Part shown: piece after piece, positions 20,798 through 30,343 of the stretch
How positions within the stretch are numbered: the stretch's first letter is position 1
Layout: every line of letters starts with the position of its first letter
Source: Mycolicibacter senuensis
GTDB lineage: Bacteria; Actinomycetota; Actinomycetes; Mycobacteriales; Mycobacteriaceae
Reading direction: 5' to 3'
Assembly (NCBI RefSeq): GCF_002101885.1
Contig: NZ_LQPS01000032.1
Location: 88,269-152,268, forward strand
Length of the DNA stretch: 64,000 bases
Made by a program: the position numbers and the translations under genes
The notes under the pieces: generated by a model
What the model saw: the letters and a program-made list of their open reading frames with translations, nothing else
What the model was told of the DNA's origin: nothing
The model's database searches: none

Positions 20798-22144
20798 ATG
20801 ACCATCGCCTTGACCCTGGGCAGCGTGCTGGCGTTCGTAATCCTCACGCTGGGCACCGCGATATTCGTCGCCGCCGAGTTCTCCCTGACCACCCTGGAAC
20901 GCAGCGCGGTGGAGGCCAACGCCCGCCGCGGCGGGCGTCGCGACGGCTATATCCGAGAAGCCCACCGCACGTTGTCGTTCCAGCTCTCCGGCGCCCAGTT
21001 GGGTATCTCGATCACCACGCTGGCCACCGGTTACCTGGCCGAGCCGGTGCTGGCCCGGTGGCTGCGTCCCCCGCTGGCCGCGCTGGGGCTGTCCGAGGCG
21101 GCCGCCGCCGGGGTGGCCCTGGCCCTGGCCCTGGTCATCGCCACCTCGCTGTCGATGGTCTTCGGCGAGCTGGTGCCCAAGAACCTGGCGGTGGCGCGCC
21201 CACTGCAGACCGCCCGGGTGGCCGCCTGGCCGCAGCTGATGTTCTCCCGCCTGTTCACCGTCGCGATCAAGGCGACCAACGGGACGGCGAACCTGATCCT
21301 CAAGCGGCTCGGCATCGAGCCCGCCGATCGGCTGACCTCGGCCCGTTCCCCGCGGGAGCTGGCTTCGCTGGTGCGCAATTCGGCGCGCAGCGGCGCACTC
21401 GATCCCAGTACCGCAACGCTGGTCGAGGGTTCACTGCGATTCGGCGCCCTGACCGCCGCGGAGCTGATGACACCGCGTTCGAAGATCGTCAGCCTGCAGG
21501 CCGGCGACACCGTCGCCGACCTGGCCGCCGCGGCCATCGACACCGGCTTTTCCCGGTTCCCGGTGGTCGCCGGCGACCTGGACGCCCCGGTCGGCATCGT
21601 CCACGTCAAACAGGTGTTCGCGGTGGCGGTCGCCGATCGGGCGACCACCCCGGTCACCACCGTCGCCGAACCGGTGGCGGTGGTGCCCTCCACGCTCGAC
21701 GGCGACGCGGTGATGGAGCAGATCCGGACCAACGGCCTGCAAGCGGCCCTGGTCGTCGACGAGTACGGCGGCACCGCGGGCATGGTCACGATGGAGGATC
21801 TGATCGAGGAGATCGTCGGCGACGTCCGCGACGAGCACGACGACGCCACACCGCACGTGGTGGCGGCCGGCGGTGGCTGGCAGGTGTCGGGGCTGCTGCG
21901 CATCGACGAGGTGGCCGCGGCGACCGGTTACCGGGCGCCGGAGGGCTCCTACGAGACCATCGGCGGGCTGGTGCTCCAAGAGCTCGGCCACATCCCGGCG
22001 GCGGGCGAAACCGTCGAACTGACCGCGTTCGACCCCGACCAGCTGTCCGCGCCCCCGCCGCGCTGGCTGGCCCGGGTGGTCCGGATGGACGGCCGGCGCA
22101 TCGACCTGCTGGTGCTCACCCAACTGGGGGCGGGCGATGGCTGA
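20798..22144 (+). CDS. CNNM/CorC-type membrane protein with CBS pair (Rv1842c-like)
   Basis: 448 residues. The N-terminal DUF21/CNNM membrane domain ([34 protein letters not shown]) spans roughly residues 1-190; two CBS motifs follow (around [13 protein letters not shown] and [23 protein letters not shown]), then a CorC/HlyC domain. Proteins of this type are implicated in Mg2+/Co2+ export or membrane homeostasis; the old name is haemolysin-like. It follows guaB1 by 22 bases and overlaps the next gene by eight, so the genes are likely cotranscribed. Confidence 0.9.
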   Translation: MTIALTLGSVLAFVILTLGTAIFVAAEFSLTTLERSAVEANARRGGRRDGYIREAHRTLSFQLSGAQLGISITTLATGYLAEPVLARWLRPPLAALGLSEAAAAGVALALALVIATSLSMVFGELVPKNLAVARPLQTARVAAWPQLMFSRLFTVAIKATNGTANLILKRLGIEPADRLTSARSPRELASLVRNSARSGALDPSTATLVEGSLRFGALTAAELMTPRSKIVSLQAGDTVADLAAAAIDTGFSRFPVVAGDLDAPVGIVHVKQVFAVAVADRATTPVTTVAEPVAVVPSTLDGDAVMEQIRTNGLQAALVVDEYGGTAGMVTMEDLIEEIVGDVRDEHDDATPHVVAAGGGWQVSGLLRIDEVAAATGYRAPEGSYETIGGLVLQELGHIPAAGETVELTAFDPDQLSAPPPRWLARVVRMDGRRIDLLVLTQLGAGDG

Positions 22145-23213
22145 CCTGCTCAACTCCGTGTTGACCGTGCTGCTGATCGCGGCGAACGCCTTCTTCGTCG
22201 GCGCCGAGTTCTCGCTGATATCGGCGCGGCGCGACCGGCTCGAGGCGCTGGCCGAACAGGGCAGGCAAAGCGCGGTCACGGTGATCCGGGCCGGCGAACA
22301 GCTGTCGTTGATGCTGGCCGGAGCGCAATTGGGGATCACGGTGTGCTCGATCCTGCTCGGCCGCATCGGTGAACCTGCCGTCGCCGACCTGCTGGAGTAT
22401 CCGTTCCGGCTGATGGGCATTCCCGACGCGCTGCTGCACACCGTGGCATTCATCGTCGCGTTGACGATCGTGGTGACGCTGCATGTGCTGTTCGGCGAGA
22501 TGGTGCCCAAGAACATCGCCTTGGCAGGTCCGGAGACCGCGGCGATGCTGCTGATCCCGCCGTACCTGGTCTACATGGCGGCCGCCCGGCCGTTCATCGC
22601 CTTCTACAACTGGTGCGCCAACCTCGTCCTGCGGGCCGTGCGGGTGCAGCCCAAGGATGAGCTGGAGATCACGGTGTCCACCGTCGAGCTCAGCGAGATG
22701 ATCGCCGAATCGGTCTCGGCGGGACTGCTCGACCTCGAGGAGTACACCCGGTTGACCCGCGCCCTGCAGATCCGCAACCGGACCGTCGCCGACGTGGCGC
22801 TGCCGGTCGGCGACATCCGCGCCGTCCCGGCCGCAGCGCCCGGGCGCGGCCCCAGCGTGGCGGCCATCGACAGGGCGCTTGCTCAGACCGGTTATTCCCG
22901 GTACCCCGTCGTCGACCAGGGCCAATACGTCGGCTATCTGCACATCAAGGACGTCCTGCCGCTCAGTGCGAGTGCCGGGGCGGCCCCCGGCGGCGACGGC
23001 GCAGCCGCCGTGGTCGATATCGGCGTGGTACGACCGCTGCCCCGCGTTCCCGCATCGCTACCGCTGGCCGACGCCTTGACCCGGCTGCGGCGGACCAACA
23101 GCCATCTGGCCCTCGCGGTGGCCCCGGACGGCGCCGTGGTGGCCATGGTGGCCCTCGAGGACCTCGTCCAGGACGTCGTGGGAACCGTCCGTGACGGCAC
23201 ACATCATGTTTGA
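22137..23213 (+). CDS. CNNM-type membrane protein, shorter paralogue (Rv1841c-like)
   Basis: 358 residues, same fold as the gene before it: [41 protein letters not shown], then a CBS pair ([25 protein letters not shown] and the end [24 protein letters not shown]). It stops after the CBS domains and lacks the CorC/HlyC tail. Tandem paralogues of unequal length in this order also occur in M. tuberculosis; they may form a heteromeric transporter (inference). It overlaps both neighbours. Confidence 0.9.
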   Translation: MADLLNSVLTVLLIAANAFFVGAEFSLISARRDRLEALAEQGRQSAVTVIRAGEQLSLMLAGAQLGITVCSILLGRIGEPAVADLLEYPFRLMGIPDALLHTVAFIVALTIVVTLHVLFGEMVPKNIALAGPETAAMLLIPPYLVYMAAARPFIAFYNWCANLVLRAVRVQPKDELEITVSTVELSEMIAESVSAGLLDLEEYTRLTRALQIRNRTVADVALPVGDIRAVPAAAPGRGPSVAAIDRALAQTGYSRYPVVDQGQYVGYLHIKDVLPLSASAGAAPGGDGAAAVVDIGVVRPLPRVPASLPLADALTRLRRTNSHLALAVAPDGAVVAMVALEDLVQDVVGTVRDGTHHV

Positions 23214-24096
23214 CCTGGTCGAATCGGCTCTGGACACCGAGCACTGGCAGGCCCGCGCGCAGACCTACCGCCGGCGCCTGGACAGCTTCCTGGCGCCACG
23301 GTTGCGCCGGATCGCCGCCGGTGACCCGGTCCCGAAGTTCCTGTTCAGCTACTACAGCCTGCGTCCGCGACAGCTGCGCGGCTGGCATCCCGGCTTCGGT
23401 GTCGCGCTGACCGGGGCGGCGGCGCTGCGCGACTACCGCGGCCGCCGGGGGTACACCGTCACGGCCGGCCGCGTCGGTGTGGCCGACGACTTCGTGCGTG
23501 AGCGCGCCGGCACCGTGACGTTCATCGCCCGGCTGCTGCGGGCCACCGCCGCCCGCCCGGCCCGGCTCAACTGTTTCGGGCTACACGAGTGGGCGATGGT
23601 GTATCGCAGCCCGGCAGGCCAACCCGTCCGGCACGGGCACGTTCCGCTGCGCCTCAGGGCACCCGAGGTGGAACGAGTTGTCGAGTCAATGCCGTTGCGC
23701 TGCACGCACTTCGACGCCTTCCGGTTCTTCACCCCGGCGGCGGCACCGCGCAACGACGGGATGCCCCGGCGGGCCACCCAAACCGATTGGGAGCAGCCGG
23801 GTTGCCTGCACGCCAACATGGACCTCTACAAGTGGTGCTACAAGCTGGGGCCGCTGATCGAGTCCGAGTTGCTGCTGGAGTGCCTGCAATTGGCGGCCGC
23901 CGCCCGCGAGATCGACATGCGAGCGAGCCCGTATGACTTGAGCGGCTACGGGTATGAGCCGATTTGCATCGAAAACCCCGTCGGCCGTGCAGAATACGTC
24001 CGTTGCCAGACCGAGGTCTCGCAGCACGCCGCGCCGCTGCGTGACGCCGTGCTCGAGCGGTGCGAGCGGTTGTCGGCAGTCGCCGGATGCGGATAG
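23191..24096 (+). CDS. Conserved actinobacterial protein, often labelled 3-methyladenine DNA glycosylase
   Basis: About 301 residues. Motifs DPVPKFLFSYYSLRPRQLRGWHPGFG, LNCFGLHEWAMVY and the C-terminal ENPVGRAEYVRCQ belong to a family conserved across actinobacteria. Databases often call it a 3-methyladenine DNA glycosylase, but I see no helix-hairpin-helix or other glycosylase motif, so treat the function as open. The pattern of conserved His, Trp and Tyr residues (HEW, DLYKWCYKLGP, YEPICIENP) suggests an enzyme. GTG 23191 or ATG 23206 may be the start; the latter gives the same eight-base overlap seen between the two genes before it. Confidence 0.7.
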   Translation: MTAHIMFDLVESALDTEHWQARAQTYRRRLDSFLAPRLRRIAAGDPVPKFLFSYYSLRPRQLRGWHPGFGVALTGAAALRDYRGRRGYTVTAGRVGVADDFVRERAGTVTFIARLLRATAARPARLNCFGLHEWAMVYRSPAGQPVRHGHVPLRLRAPEVERVVESMPLRCTHFDAFRFFTPAAAPRNDGMPRRATQTDWEQPGCLHANMDLYKWCYKLGPLIESELLLECLQLAAAAREIDMRASPYDLSGYGYEPICIENPVGRAEYVRCQTEVSQHAAPLRDAVLERCERLSAVAGCG

Positions 24097-24145
24097 CAGC
24101 GCTGTCGGCCGGTAAGGTGGTGGATTGGCTACGAGGGAGGAAACC

Positions 24146-26401
24146 ATGACGGACCGGGTGCCGGTTGGCGATCTGCGGGTGGCGCGTCAGCTCTACGACT
24201 TCATCACCGACGAAGCGCTGCCGGGGACCGGTCTGGACCCGGACAGCTTCTGGGCGGGCGTGGACAAGGTCGTCACCGATCTGACGCCGAAAAACCAGGA
24301 ACTGCTGGCGCGCCGTGACGAGCTGCAGGCACAGATCGACAAGTGGCACCGGCACCGGGTCATCGAGCCGTTGGACACCGAGGCCTACCGGGCCTTCCTC
24401 ATCGAGATCGGCTACCTGCTGCCCGAACCGGACGACTTCACCGTCACCACCGCGGGCGTCGACGACGAGATCGCCGTGCAGGCCGGCCCGCAGTTGGTGG
24501 TGCCGGTGCTCAACGCCCGGTTCGCACTCAACGCCGCCAACGCCCGCTGGGGCTCGTTGTACGACGCGCTGTACGGCACCGACGTGATCAGCGAGGACGA
24601 CGGCGCGACCAAGACGCCCGCCGGAGCAAGCAGCGGATACAACCAGGTGCGCGGTGACAAGGTCATCGCTTATGCCCGCAAGTTCCTCGATGAGTCCGTG
24701 CCGCTGGCCAACGGCGCGTGGACCGAGGTCAAGAGCTTTGCGGTGAACGACGGCGGGCTGGTGATCACCCTGGCCGACGGCCTAGAGACCACCGTCGCGA
24801 CACCCGCGGAGTTCGTCGGCTACCTCGGGGACGCCGAGGCTCCGTCGTCGGTGCTGCTGGCTCACCACGGGCTGCACATCGAGATCCTGATCGACCCGAC
24901 GTCGCCGATCGGGGCGACCGATGCCGCCGGCATCAAAGACGTGGTGCTCGAGTCTGCGGTCACCACGATCATGGACTTCGAGGACTCGGTTGCCGCGGTC
25001 GACGCCGAGGACAAGGTGCTCGGTTACCGCAACTGGTTGGGGCTGAACCGCGGGGATCTGGCCGAAGAGGTCAGCAAGGACGGCAAGACGTTCACCCGCA
25101 CGCTGCACGCCGACCGCGAGTTCACCGCTGCCGCATCCGAGGCCGCGGACTCCGAAGGCGGCGCCACTGTCACCCTGCCGGGCCGCAGCCTGATGTTCGT
25201 CCGCAACGTGGGTCACCTGATGACCAACGACGCCATCGTCTTCGACGCAGAGGGCACGGACGGCGCCGAGGGCACCGAAGGCCGAGAGGTGTTCGAGGGC
25301 ATCCAAGATGCGCTGTTCACCGGCCTGATCGCCATGCACGGGCTGACGGCCTCCGACGACAACGGCCCGCTGCGCAACAGCCGGACCGGATCGATCTACA
25401 TCGTCAAACCGAAGATGCACGGACCCGACGAGGTGGCGTTCACCGCCGAATTGTTCAGCCGGGTCGAAGACGTTCTGGGCCTGCCGCACGCCACCCTCAA
25501 GATCGGCATCATGGACGAGGAGCGCCGCACCACCGTCAACCTGCGGGCGTGCATCAAGGCGGCCGCCGACCGGGTGGTGTTCATCAACACCGGCTTCCTG
25601 GACCGCACCGGAGACGAGATCCACACCTCGATGGAGGCCGGGCCGATGGTGCGCAAGGCCACCATGAAGTCGCAGCCGTGGATCCTGGCCTACGAGGACA
25701 ACAACGTCGACGCGGGCCTGGCCACCGGTCTGACCGGCCACGCCCAGATCGGCAAGGGCATGTGGGCGATGACCGAACTGATGGCCGACATGGTCGAACA
25801 GAAGATCGCGCACCCACGCGCGGGCGCCAGCACCGCCTGGGTGCCGTCGCCGACCGCCGCCACCCTGCACGCGATGCACTACCACCAGGTGGACGTGTTC
25901 GAGGTGCAGCAGGAGTTGGCCGGAAACCGCCGCGCGACAATCGATCAGCTGCTGACCATCCCGCTCTCGCAGGGCCTCGCCTGGGCCCCCGACGAGATCC
26001 GCGAGGAGGTCGACAACAACTGCCAGTCGATTCTCGGCTACGTCGTTCGCTGGATCTCGCAGGGCGTGGGCTGTTCGAAGGTGCCTGACATCCACGATGT
26101 GGCGCTGATGGAAGACCGTGCGACACTGCGGATCTCATCACAGCTGCTGGCGAACTGGCTCCGGCACGGGGTGATCACCGCTGACGACGTGCAATCCAGC
26201 CTGGAACGGATGGCCCCGGCCGTGGACCGGCAGAACGCGGGCGACGCGAGTTACCTGCCGATGGCCCCGGATTTCGACGACAGCATCGCGTTCGCGGCGG
26301 CGCGTGAACTGATCCTGTCCGGGACCACCCAGCCAAACGGCTACACCGAGCCGATCCTGCACCGGCGCCGACGCGAGTTCAAAGCCCGCGCCGGGCTCTG
26401 A
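24146..26401 (+). CDS. glcB: Malate synthase G
   Basis: 751 residues. Condenses glyoxylate with acetyl-CoA to malate, the second step of the glyoxylate shunt used for growth on fatty acids or C2 compounds. The acidic active-site region [23 protein letters not shown], the [19 protein letters not shown] block, [18 protein letters not shown] and the C-terminal [22 protein letters not shown] are intact. Similarity to M. tuberculosis GlcB (Rv1837c) is very high. GGGAGGAAACC precedes ATG 24146; a TTG seven codons upstream is in frame but lacks support. Next to the Rv1836c-like gene, as in M. tuberculosis. Confidence 0.97.
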   Translation: MTDRVPVGDLRVARQLYDFITDEALPGTGLDPDSFWAGVDKVVTDLTPKNQELLARRDELQAQIDKWHRHRVIEPLDTEAYRAFLIEIGYLLPEPDDFTVTTAGVDDEIAVQAGPQLVVPVLNARFALNAANARWGSLYDALYGTDVISEDDGATKTPAGASSGYNQVRGDKVIAYARKFLDESVPLANGAWTEVKSFAVNDGGLVITLADGLETTVATPAEFVGYLGDAEAPSSVLLAHHGLHIEILIDPTSPIGATDAAGIKDVVLESAVTTIMDFEDSVAAVDAEDKVLGYRNWLGLNRGDLAEEVSKDGKTFTRTLHADREFTAAASEAADSEGGATVTLPGRSLMFVRNVGHLMTNDAIVFDAEGTDGAEGTEGREVFEGIQDALFTGLIAMHGLTASDDNGPLRNSRTGSIYIVKPKMHGPDEVAFTAELFSRVEDVLGLPHATLKIGIMDEERRTTVNLRACIKAAADRVVFINTGFLDRTGDEIHTSMEAGPMVRKATMKSQPWILAYEDNNVDAGLATGLTGHAQIGKGMWAMTELMADMVEQKIAHPRAGASTAWVPSPTAATLHAMHYHQVDVFEVQQELAGNRRATIDQLLTIPLSQGLAWAPDEIREEVDNNCQSILGYVVRWISQGVGCSKVPDIHDVALMEDRATLRISSQLLANWLRHGVITADDVQSSLERMAPAVDRQNAGDASYLPMAPDFDDSIAFAAARELILSGTTQPNGYTEPILHRRRREFKARAGL

Positions 26402-26470
26402 GCCCCACGCGGATTCGAGTGGAATTGACCGTGGCCGGAGAGCCGACCAGGCGGAGAGGACGCATCCACC

Positions 26471-28543
26471 GTGGGTAGGCACAGTTTCCCCGGCCCCGAC
26501 GATTTCGACGACGAGCCGCTCGAATCCGACGACGGCCCGGAGACCGCAGCACCCGATCCGTTCGGGTTCGGCGATCCGGACGACGACGAGTACGTCGACG
26601 ACTATCAGGACGCCTTCTACGAGGAGCCGGTCGACAGCGATGCGGGATACGACGCGGACCCGGCCCAGTACATGCGGCGCGGCGGCGGCGGTGAGGGTGA
26701 AACGCGTTATCGTACCGGGCCTTTCGGCGCGTCCGGAATGTTGCCGAGTGAGTCCTTTCCGGACCGGGGGGCCGATCGGGAGGAGCCGCGCCGCGGTCGG
26801 CGCGACCTGGACCGGTGGCGACGGCATCGCAACGATGCCGGCCGGCGCGGTGTCAGCGTCGGGGTGATCGCCGCACTGGTTGCCGTGATCGTCGTGGTGG
26901 GCACCGTGATCCTGTGGCGGTTCTTCGGCAACTCGTTGTCGCATCGATCGGCCGTCGCCGCCGGCAACTGCGCCCACGGCGATCTGACGGTCGCCGTGGT
27001 GGCGGACCCGTCGATCGCCGATCATGTGCAAGGTTTCGCCGACCGGTTCAACAAGACCGCCAAGCCGGTGGGTGACCGCTGCGTGTCGGTACAGGTCAAG
27101 CCGGCGGAGTCCGATGCCGTGGTCGGTGGTTTCATCGGCGATTGGCCGGCACAGCTGGGCCAGCGCCCGGCGCTGTGGATTCCGGGCAGTTCGATCTCGG
27201 CGGCCCGGCTGCAGGCCTCCGCGGGCCAGGAAACGGTCAGCGACAGTCGGTCGCTGGTCACCTCGCCGGTGCTGCTGGCGGTCCGGCCCCAGCTCAAGTC
27301 CGCCCTGCAGCACCAGAGTTGGGCGAGCCTGCCGGAACTGCAGACCGACCCTGACGGTCTGGGCCGACTCGGCCTCGCCGGTTGGGGGCAACTCCGGCTG
27401 GCGCTGCCGATCGGCGGTAACGGCGATGCCGCGTTCCTGGCCGGTGAGGCGGTGGCATCGGCCGCCGCCCCGAAAGACGCCCCTGCCACCGACGGAACCG
27501 GGGCGGTCCACCGGCTGGCCGGCGCACAGCCTCACCTCGCCGACAACTCACTTGCCGAGGCGATGAACGTACTGCTGCGCCAAGGCGATCCGGCGGCTGC
27601 ACCGGTGCACGCGGTGGTGACCACCGAGCAGCAACTGTTCACCCGTGGACAATCGCTGTCGGACCCGGCGAGCACCCTCGGATCCTGGTTGCCGCCGGGG
27701 CCGGTGCCGGTCGCCGACTACCCGACCGTGTTGTTGGCCGGCTCCTGGCTTTCCCAGGAACAGGTCAGCGCCGCCAGCGAATTCGCGCGATTCGCCCGCA
27801 AGCCGGATCAGCTCGCGGATCTGGCCAAGGCCGGGTTCCGCGTCGAAGGCGTCGCACCACCGAGCAGCGATGTGACCGGCTTCCCTGCGCTGCCGGACAC
27901 CTTGTCGGTCGGCGACGACGCGATGCGGGCCACCCTCGCCAATGCGCTCACCACGCTGCCGGGCACGTCGGCGGTGACGATCATGCTCGACGAGTCCATG
28001 ACGACCGAGGAAGGCGGCAAAACCCGGCTGGCCCATGTGATCGCGGCCCTGGATCAACGGATCAGGGCGTTGCCGCCGAGCGCCGTCGTGGGCCTGTGGA
28101 CCTTCGACGGTGTGGAGGGCCGCAGCGTGGTCCCGTCCGGCCCGCTGGACGAGCCGGTGAACGCCGGAACCCGCTCGGAGACGCTGACCAGGGAACTCGA
28201 TGCGCTCAGTTCGACATCGGGCGGTGCGGTGTCCTTCACCACGCTGCGCCTGGTCTACAACCAGGTGTTGGCCAATTACCACCCCGGACAGAGCAACTCG
28301 GTACTGGTCATCACCGCGGGACCGCACACCGACCGGACCCTGGACGGTCCCGGATTGCAGGACTTCATCCGGGCCAACACCGACCCCGAGCGCCCGGTCG
28401 CCGTCAACGTCATCGACTTCGGCGGCGACGCCGACCGGGCGGTCTGGCAGGCGGTGGCTCAGCTGTCGGGCGGCACGTATCAGAACCTGAGCGGGGCGAA
28501 CACCCCGGAACTGGCCGGCACGCTGAACACCCTGCTGGGCTGA
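26471..28543 (+). CDS. Membrane-anchored solute-binding/VWA-domain protein (Rv1836c-like)
   Basis: 690 residues, GTG start. An acidic cytoplasmic N-terminus rich in Asp/Glu (residues 1-60) is followed by a basic stretch, one membrane segment (VSVGVIAALVAVIVVVGTVI) and a long outside part. The first outside region resembles a periplasmic solute-binding domain; the second is a von Willebrand A domain with a MIDAS-like DESMTTEEGG, a conserved GLWTFDG strand and VNVIDFGGDADR. The family is conserved beside glcB; its role is unknown, probably ligand binding or envelope assembly. The stop lies 11 bases from the converging repeat-protein gene. Confidence 0.85.
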   Translation: MGRHSFPGPDDFDDEPLESDDGPETAAPDPFGFGDPDDDEYVDDYQDAFYEEPVDSDAGYDADPAQYMRRGGGGEGETRYRTGPFGASGMLPSESFPDRGADREEPRRGRRDLDRWRRHRNDAGRRGVSVGVIAALVAVIVVVGTVILWRFFGNSLSHRSAVAAGNCAHGDLTVAVVADPSIADHVQGFADRFNKTAKPVGDRCVSVQVKPAESDAVVGGFIGDWPAQLGQRPALWIPGSSISAARLQASAGQETVSDSRSLVTSPVLLAVRPQLKSALQHQSWASLPELQTDPDGLGRLGLAGWGQLRLALPIGGNGDAAFLAGEAVASAAAPKDAPATDGTGAVHRLAGAQPHLADNSLAEAMNVLLRQGDPAAAPVHAVVTTEQQLFTRGQSLSDPASTLGSWLPPGPVPVADYPTVLLAGSWLSQEQVSAASEFARFARKPDQLADLAKAGFRVEGVAPPSSDVTGFPALPDTLSVGDDAMRATLANALTTLPGTSAVTIMLDESMTTEEGGKTRLAHVIAALDQRIRALPPSAVVGLWTFDGVEGRSVVPSGPLDEPVNAGTRSETLTRELDALSSTSGGAVSFTTLRLVYNQVLANYHPGQSNSVLVITAGPHTDRTLDGPGLQDFIRANTDPERPVAVNVIDFGGDADRAVWQAVAQLSGGTYQNLSGANTPELAGTLNTLLG

Positions 28544-28554
28544 CGCGCCAGCCG

Positions 28555-30126
28555 CTAGCCGCCCAGCATGTCGAGGATCTGCTGCGGGATGACCTCCACC
28601 AGCTGGGTGATCATGCCACCGAACGAGCCGACGCTGATGTCGGCCAGGTCGCCCAGGCCCAGGCCGTTGAGCAGGTCGGCCAGGTTCAGATCCGTCAGGT
28701 CGCCGACCAGGTTGCCGAGGTTCAGCGGCAGGTCATCGAGGCCGAGACCACTGACCAGGCCACCCAAGTCCAAGCCGTTGAGCAGGCCGGTGATGTCGAG
28801 GCCGCCGAGGCCCAGCCCGCCCAGCAGTTCACTCAGCGACAGCTCCCCGGTGGAGTCGGCGAAGCCCAGGGCGCTCAGGATGCCGCCGATGGTCAGGTCA
28901 CCGGTCGGTAGCGAGACGCCCAGCGCGGTCAGCAGTGAGCTGACCGTCTCGTCGATGCTCTGGCCACCCAGCAGGTCGCCGAAGGTTACGGCGTTCAGCG
29001 CCTCCTCGAGGCCACCACCGGTCAAGACGTCCAACACGTCGGGTAGCAGGATGCCCAGTAGCGGCCCGAGAACCGACGAGATGATGTCGCTGAGCACATC
29101 CGTGACAGGCCCGAGCAGGCCGAGGTCCGACAGCAGGCTGCCCAGCGACGAGTCGACCAGGTCGCCGAAGCCGAGAGTGGTCAGCAGCTCGCCCAGCCCG
29201 AGATTGATCGTGGTGTCGAGCCCGAACGCACCCAGCACGTCCTCGAGGCTCAGACTGTTGAGATCGACGTCGGTGTCCAGGCCCAGGCCGCTGAGGATGT
29301 CGGTCAGGCCGAGGCTGCCGAGGCCGAGGCCGCCCAGCCCCAGGAAGCTCAGCAAAGCACCCAGATCGGTGATCCCGCTGCCGGCTTGCAGCAGGTCACC
29401 CAGCCCGTCGTCGCTGATGCCCAGCGCACTGAGCAGGCCGCCCAGCGTCAGGTCGCCCAGCCCGAGCTGATCGATCAGGTTCTGCAGATCCAGGTTGGAC
29501 AGGTCCAGGTTTCCCAGCCCCAGCGCATCCAGAAGCTGCGTCAGGTTGAGGTTCACCTCCAGGTTCTGCACCGGGGCGAGTACGCCGTTGAGCACCGGGA
29601 TGTTGATGATTCCGCCGAGCAGGCTGACGTTCTCCGCGCCGTTGAGGTAGGCGTCGGCGATGGTGGCCGGGGCGTTGAACAGACCGGAGAAGTCCCCGCC
29701 GGCCATCTGGGCCGCGGCGTCGCTGATCGCCTGGGAGGTCAGTGCCTGCGCGCCCATGCTGGCGATCGCCAGTTCCAGCCCGGGCGGCAGCTGCACCGAG
29801 ACCGACGCCGGCAGCTCGGAGATATCGGTGGTGACGGTCGGCGTGATGCTGGTGAACGCGGAGATCACGCCGAACGGGTCGGTGAACAGCTTGCCGACGA
29901 CGGCGGTGATCGCCGACCAGTCGGCGTTGGCGTTGATGTCGGCCAGGTTCGCGGTGGTGTTGGTGAACAGGTCCGACCACGCGTTGTTCAACTGCACCGC
30001 GTGAGACTGCGCACCGGCCGCGGGCAGCGGCGGCGTCACCGGGCTGACCGGCGCAACCGCGATGAGGCCGGCGCCCGCAACGGCGATGCCGGCGGTGAGG
30101 TAGGGACGAAGCGCGAGCTGCTGCAT
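28555..30126 (-). CDS. Secreted Leu/Gly-repeat protein with GjpA-type signal peptide
   Basis: 523 residues. The N-terminus MQQLALRPYLTAGIAVAGAG resembles that of mycobacterial proteins named outer membrane porin GjpA and related secreted proteins. Residues 40-190 are moderately conserved-looking; residues 190-500 are built from irregular repeats of the type LLxxLGLGxL (for example LSFLGLGGLGLGSLGLTDIL), rich in Leu, Gly, Asp and Ser. There is no PE or PPE domain. The repeats could form a beta-solenoid or helical surface; porin function is not shown by the sequence. A leading GGAGA precedes the ATG. It is preceded by an unusually AT-rich region. No counterpart occupies this place in M. tuberculosis. 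Confidence 0.7.
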   Translation of the reverse strand: MQQLALRPYLTAGIAVAGAGLIAVAPVSPVTPPLPAAGAQSHAVQLNNAWSDLFTNTTANLADINANADWSAITAVVGKLFTDPFGVISAFTSITPTVTTDISELPASVSVQLPPGLELAIASMGAQALTSQAISDAAAQMAGGDFSGLFNAPATIADAYLNGAENVSLLGGIINIPVLNGVLAPVQNLEVNLNLTQLLDALGLGNLDLSNLDLQNLIDQLGLGDLTLGGLLSALGISDDGLGDLLQAGSGITDLGALLSFLGLGGLGLGSLGLTDILSGLGLDTDVDLNSLSLEDVLGAFGLDTTINLGLGELLTTLGFGDLVDSSLGSLLSDLGLLGPVTDVLSDIISSVLGPLLGILLPDVLDVLTGGGLEEALNAVTFGDLLGGQSIDETVSSLLTALGVSLPTGDLTIGGILSALGFADSTGELSLSELLGGLGLGGLDITGLLNGLDLGGLVSGLGLDDLPLNLGNLVGDLTDLNLADLLNGLGLGDLADISVGSFGGMITQLVEVIPQQILDMLGG

Positions 30127-30343
30127 GATCTCTCCTTCTGTGATTCACATCACCATTCAGGGTGAGATCAGCGTAATCCTCTTTTCGGTCATAGATGAGA
30201 TTTTCCTGATTATTTATCATCCACGCTTGTAGCGCGGTGACGATATCGATAAACTTTGCGCCCTTCTTACGGCGCAAAAGTTCACTAATACGGCGAAGAG
30301 TCCGCGATTACGGCGGCGAGTATGCGAGTCACTGGGCTTGGGC
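30127..30343. other. AT-rich intergenic region
   Basis: The stretch 30160-30300 is far richer in A/T than anything around it and lies upstream of the secreted repeat protein. It probably holds that gene's promoter and, by analogy, could be a target of the AT-binding silencer Lsr2. It also contains the gcvB terminator-like hairpin. Confidence 0.5.
30255..30278 (-). terminator. Terminator-like hairpin after gcvB
   Basis: An 8-bp perfect inverted repeat, TTTGCGCC-N8-GGCGCAAA, begins about 65 bases past the gcvB stop. Read leftward it is followed by GTTTATC, a short T-rich run, as in an intrinsic terminator. It could instead be an operator for the downstream repeat-protein gene. Confidence 0.5.

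Noticed and set aside
28650..29560. Periodic pattern considered as a CRISPR-like or satellite array
   Set aside because: It is irregular and in frame with the Leu/Gly repeats of the secreted protein; there are no constant repeats with variable spacers.
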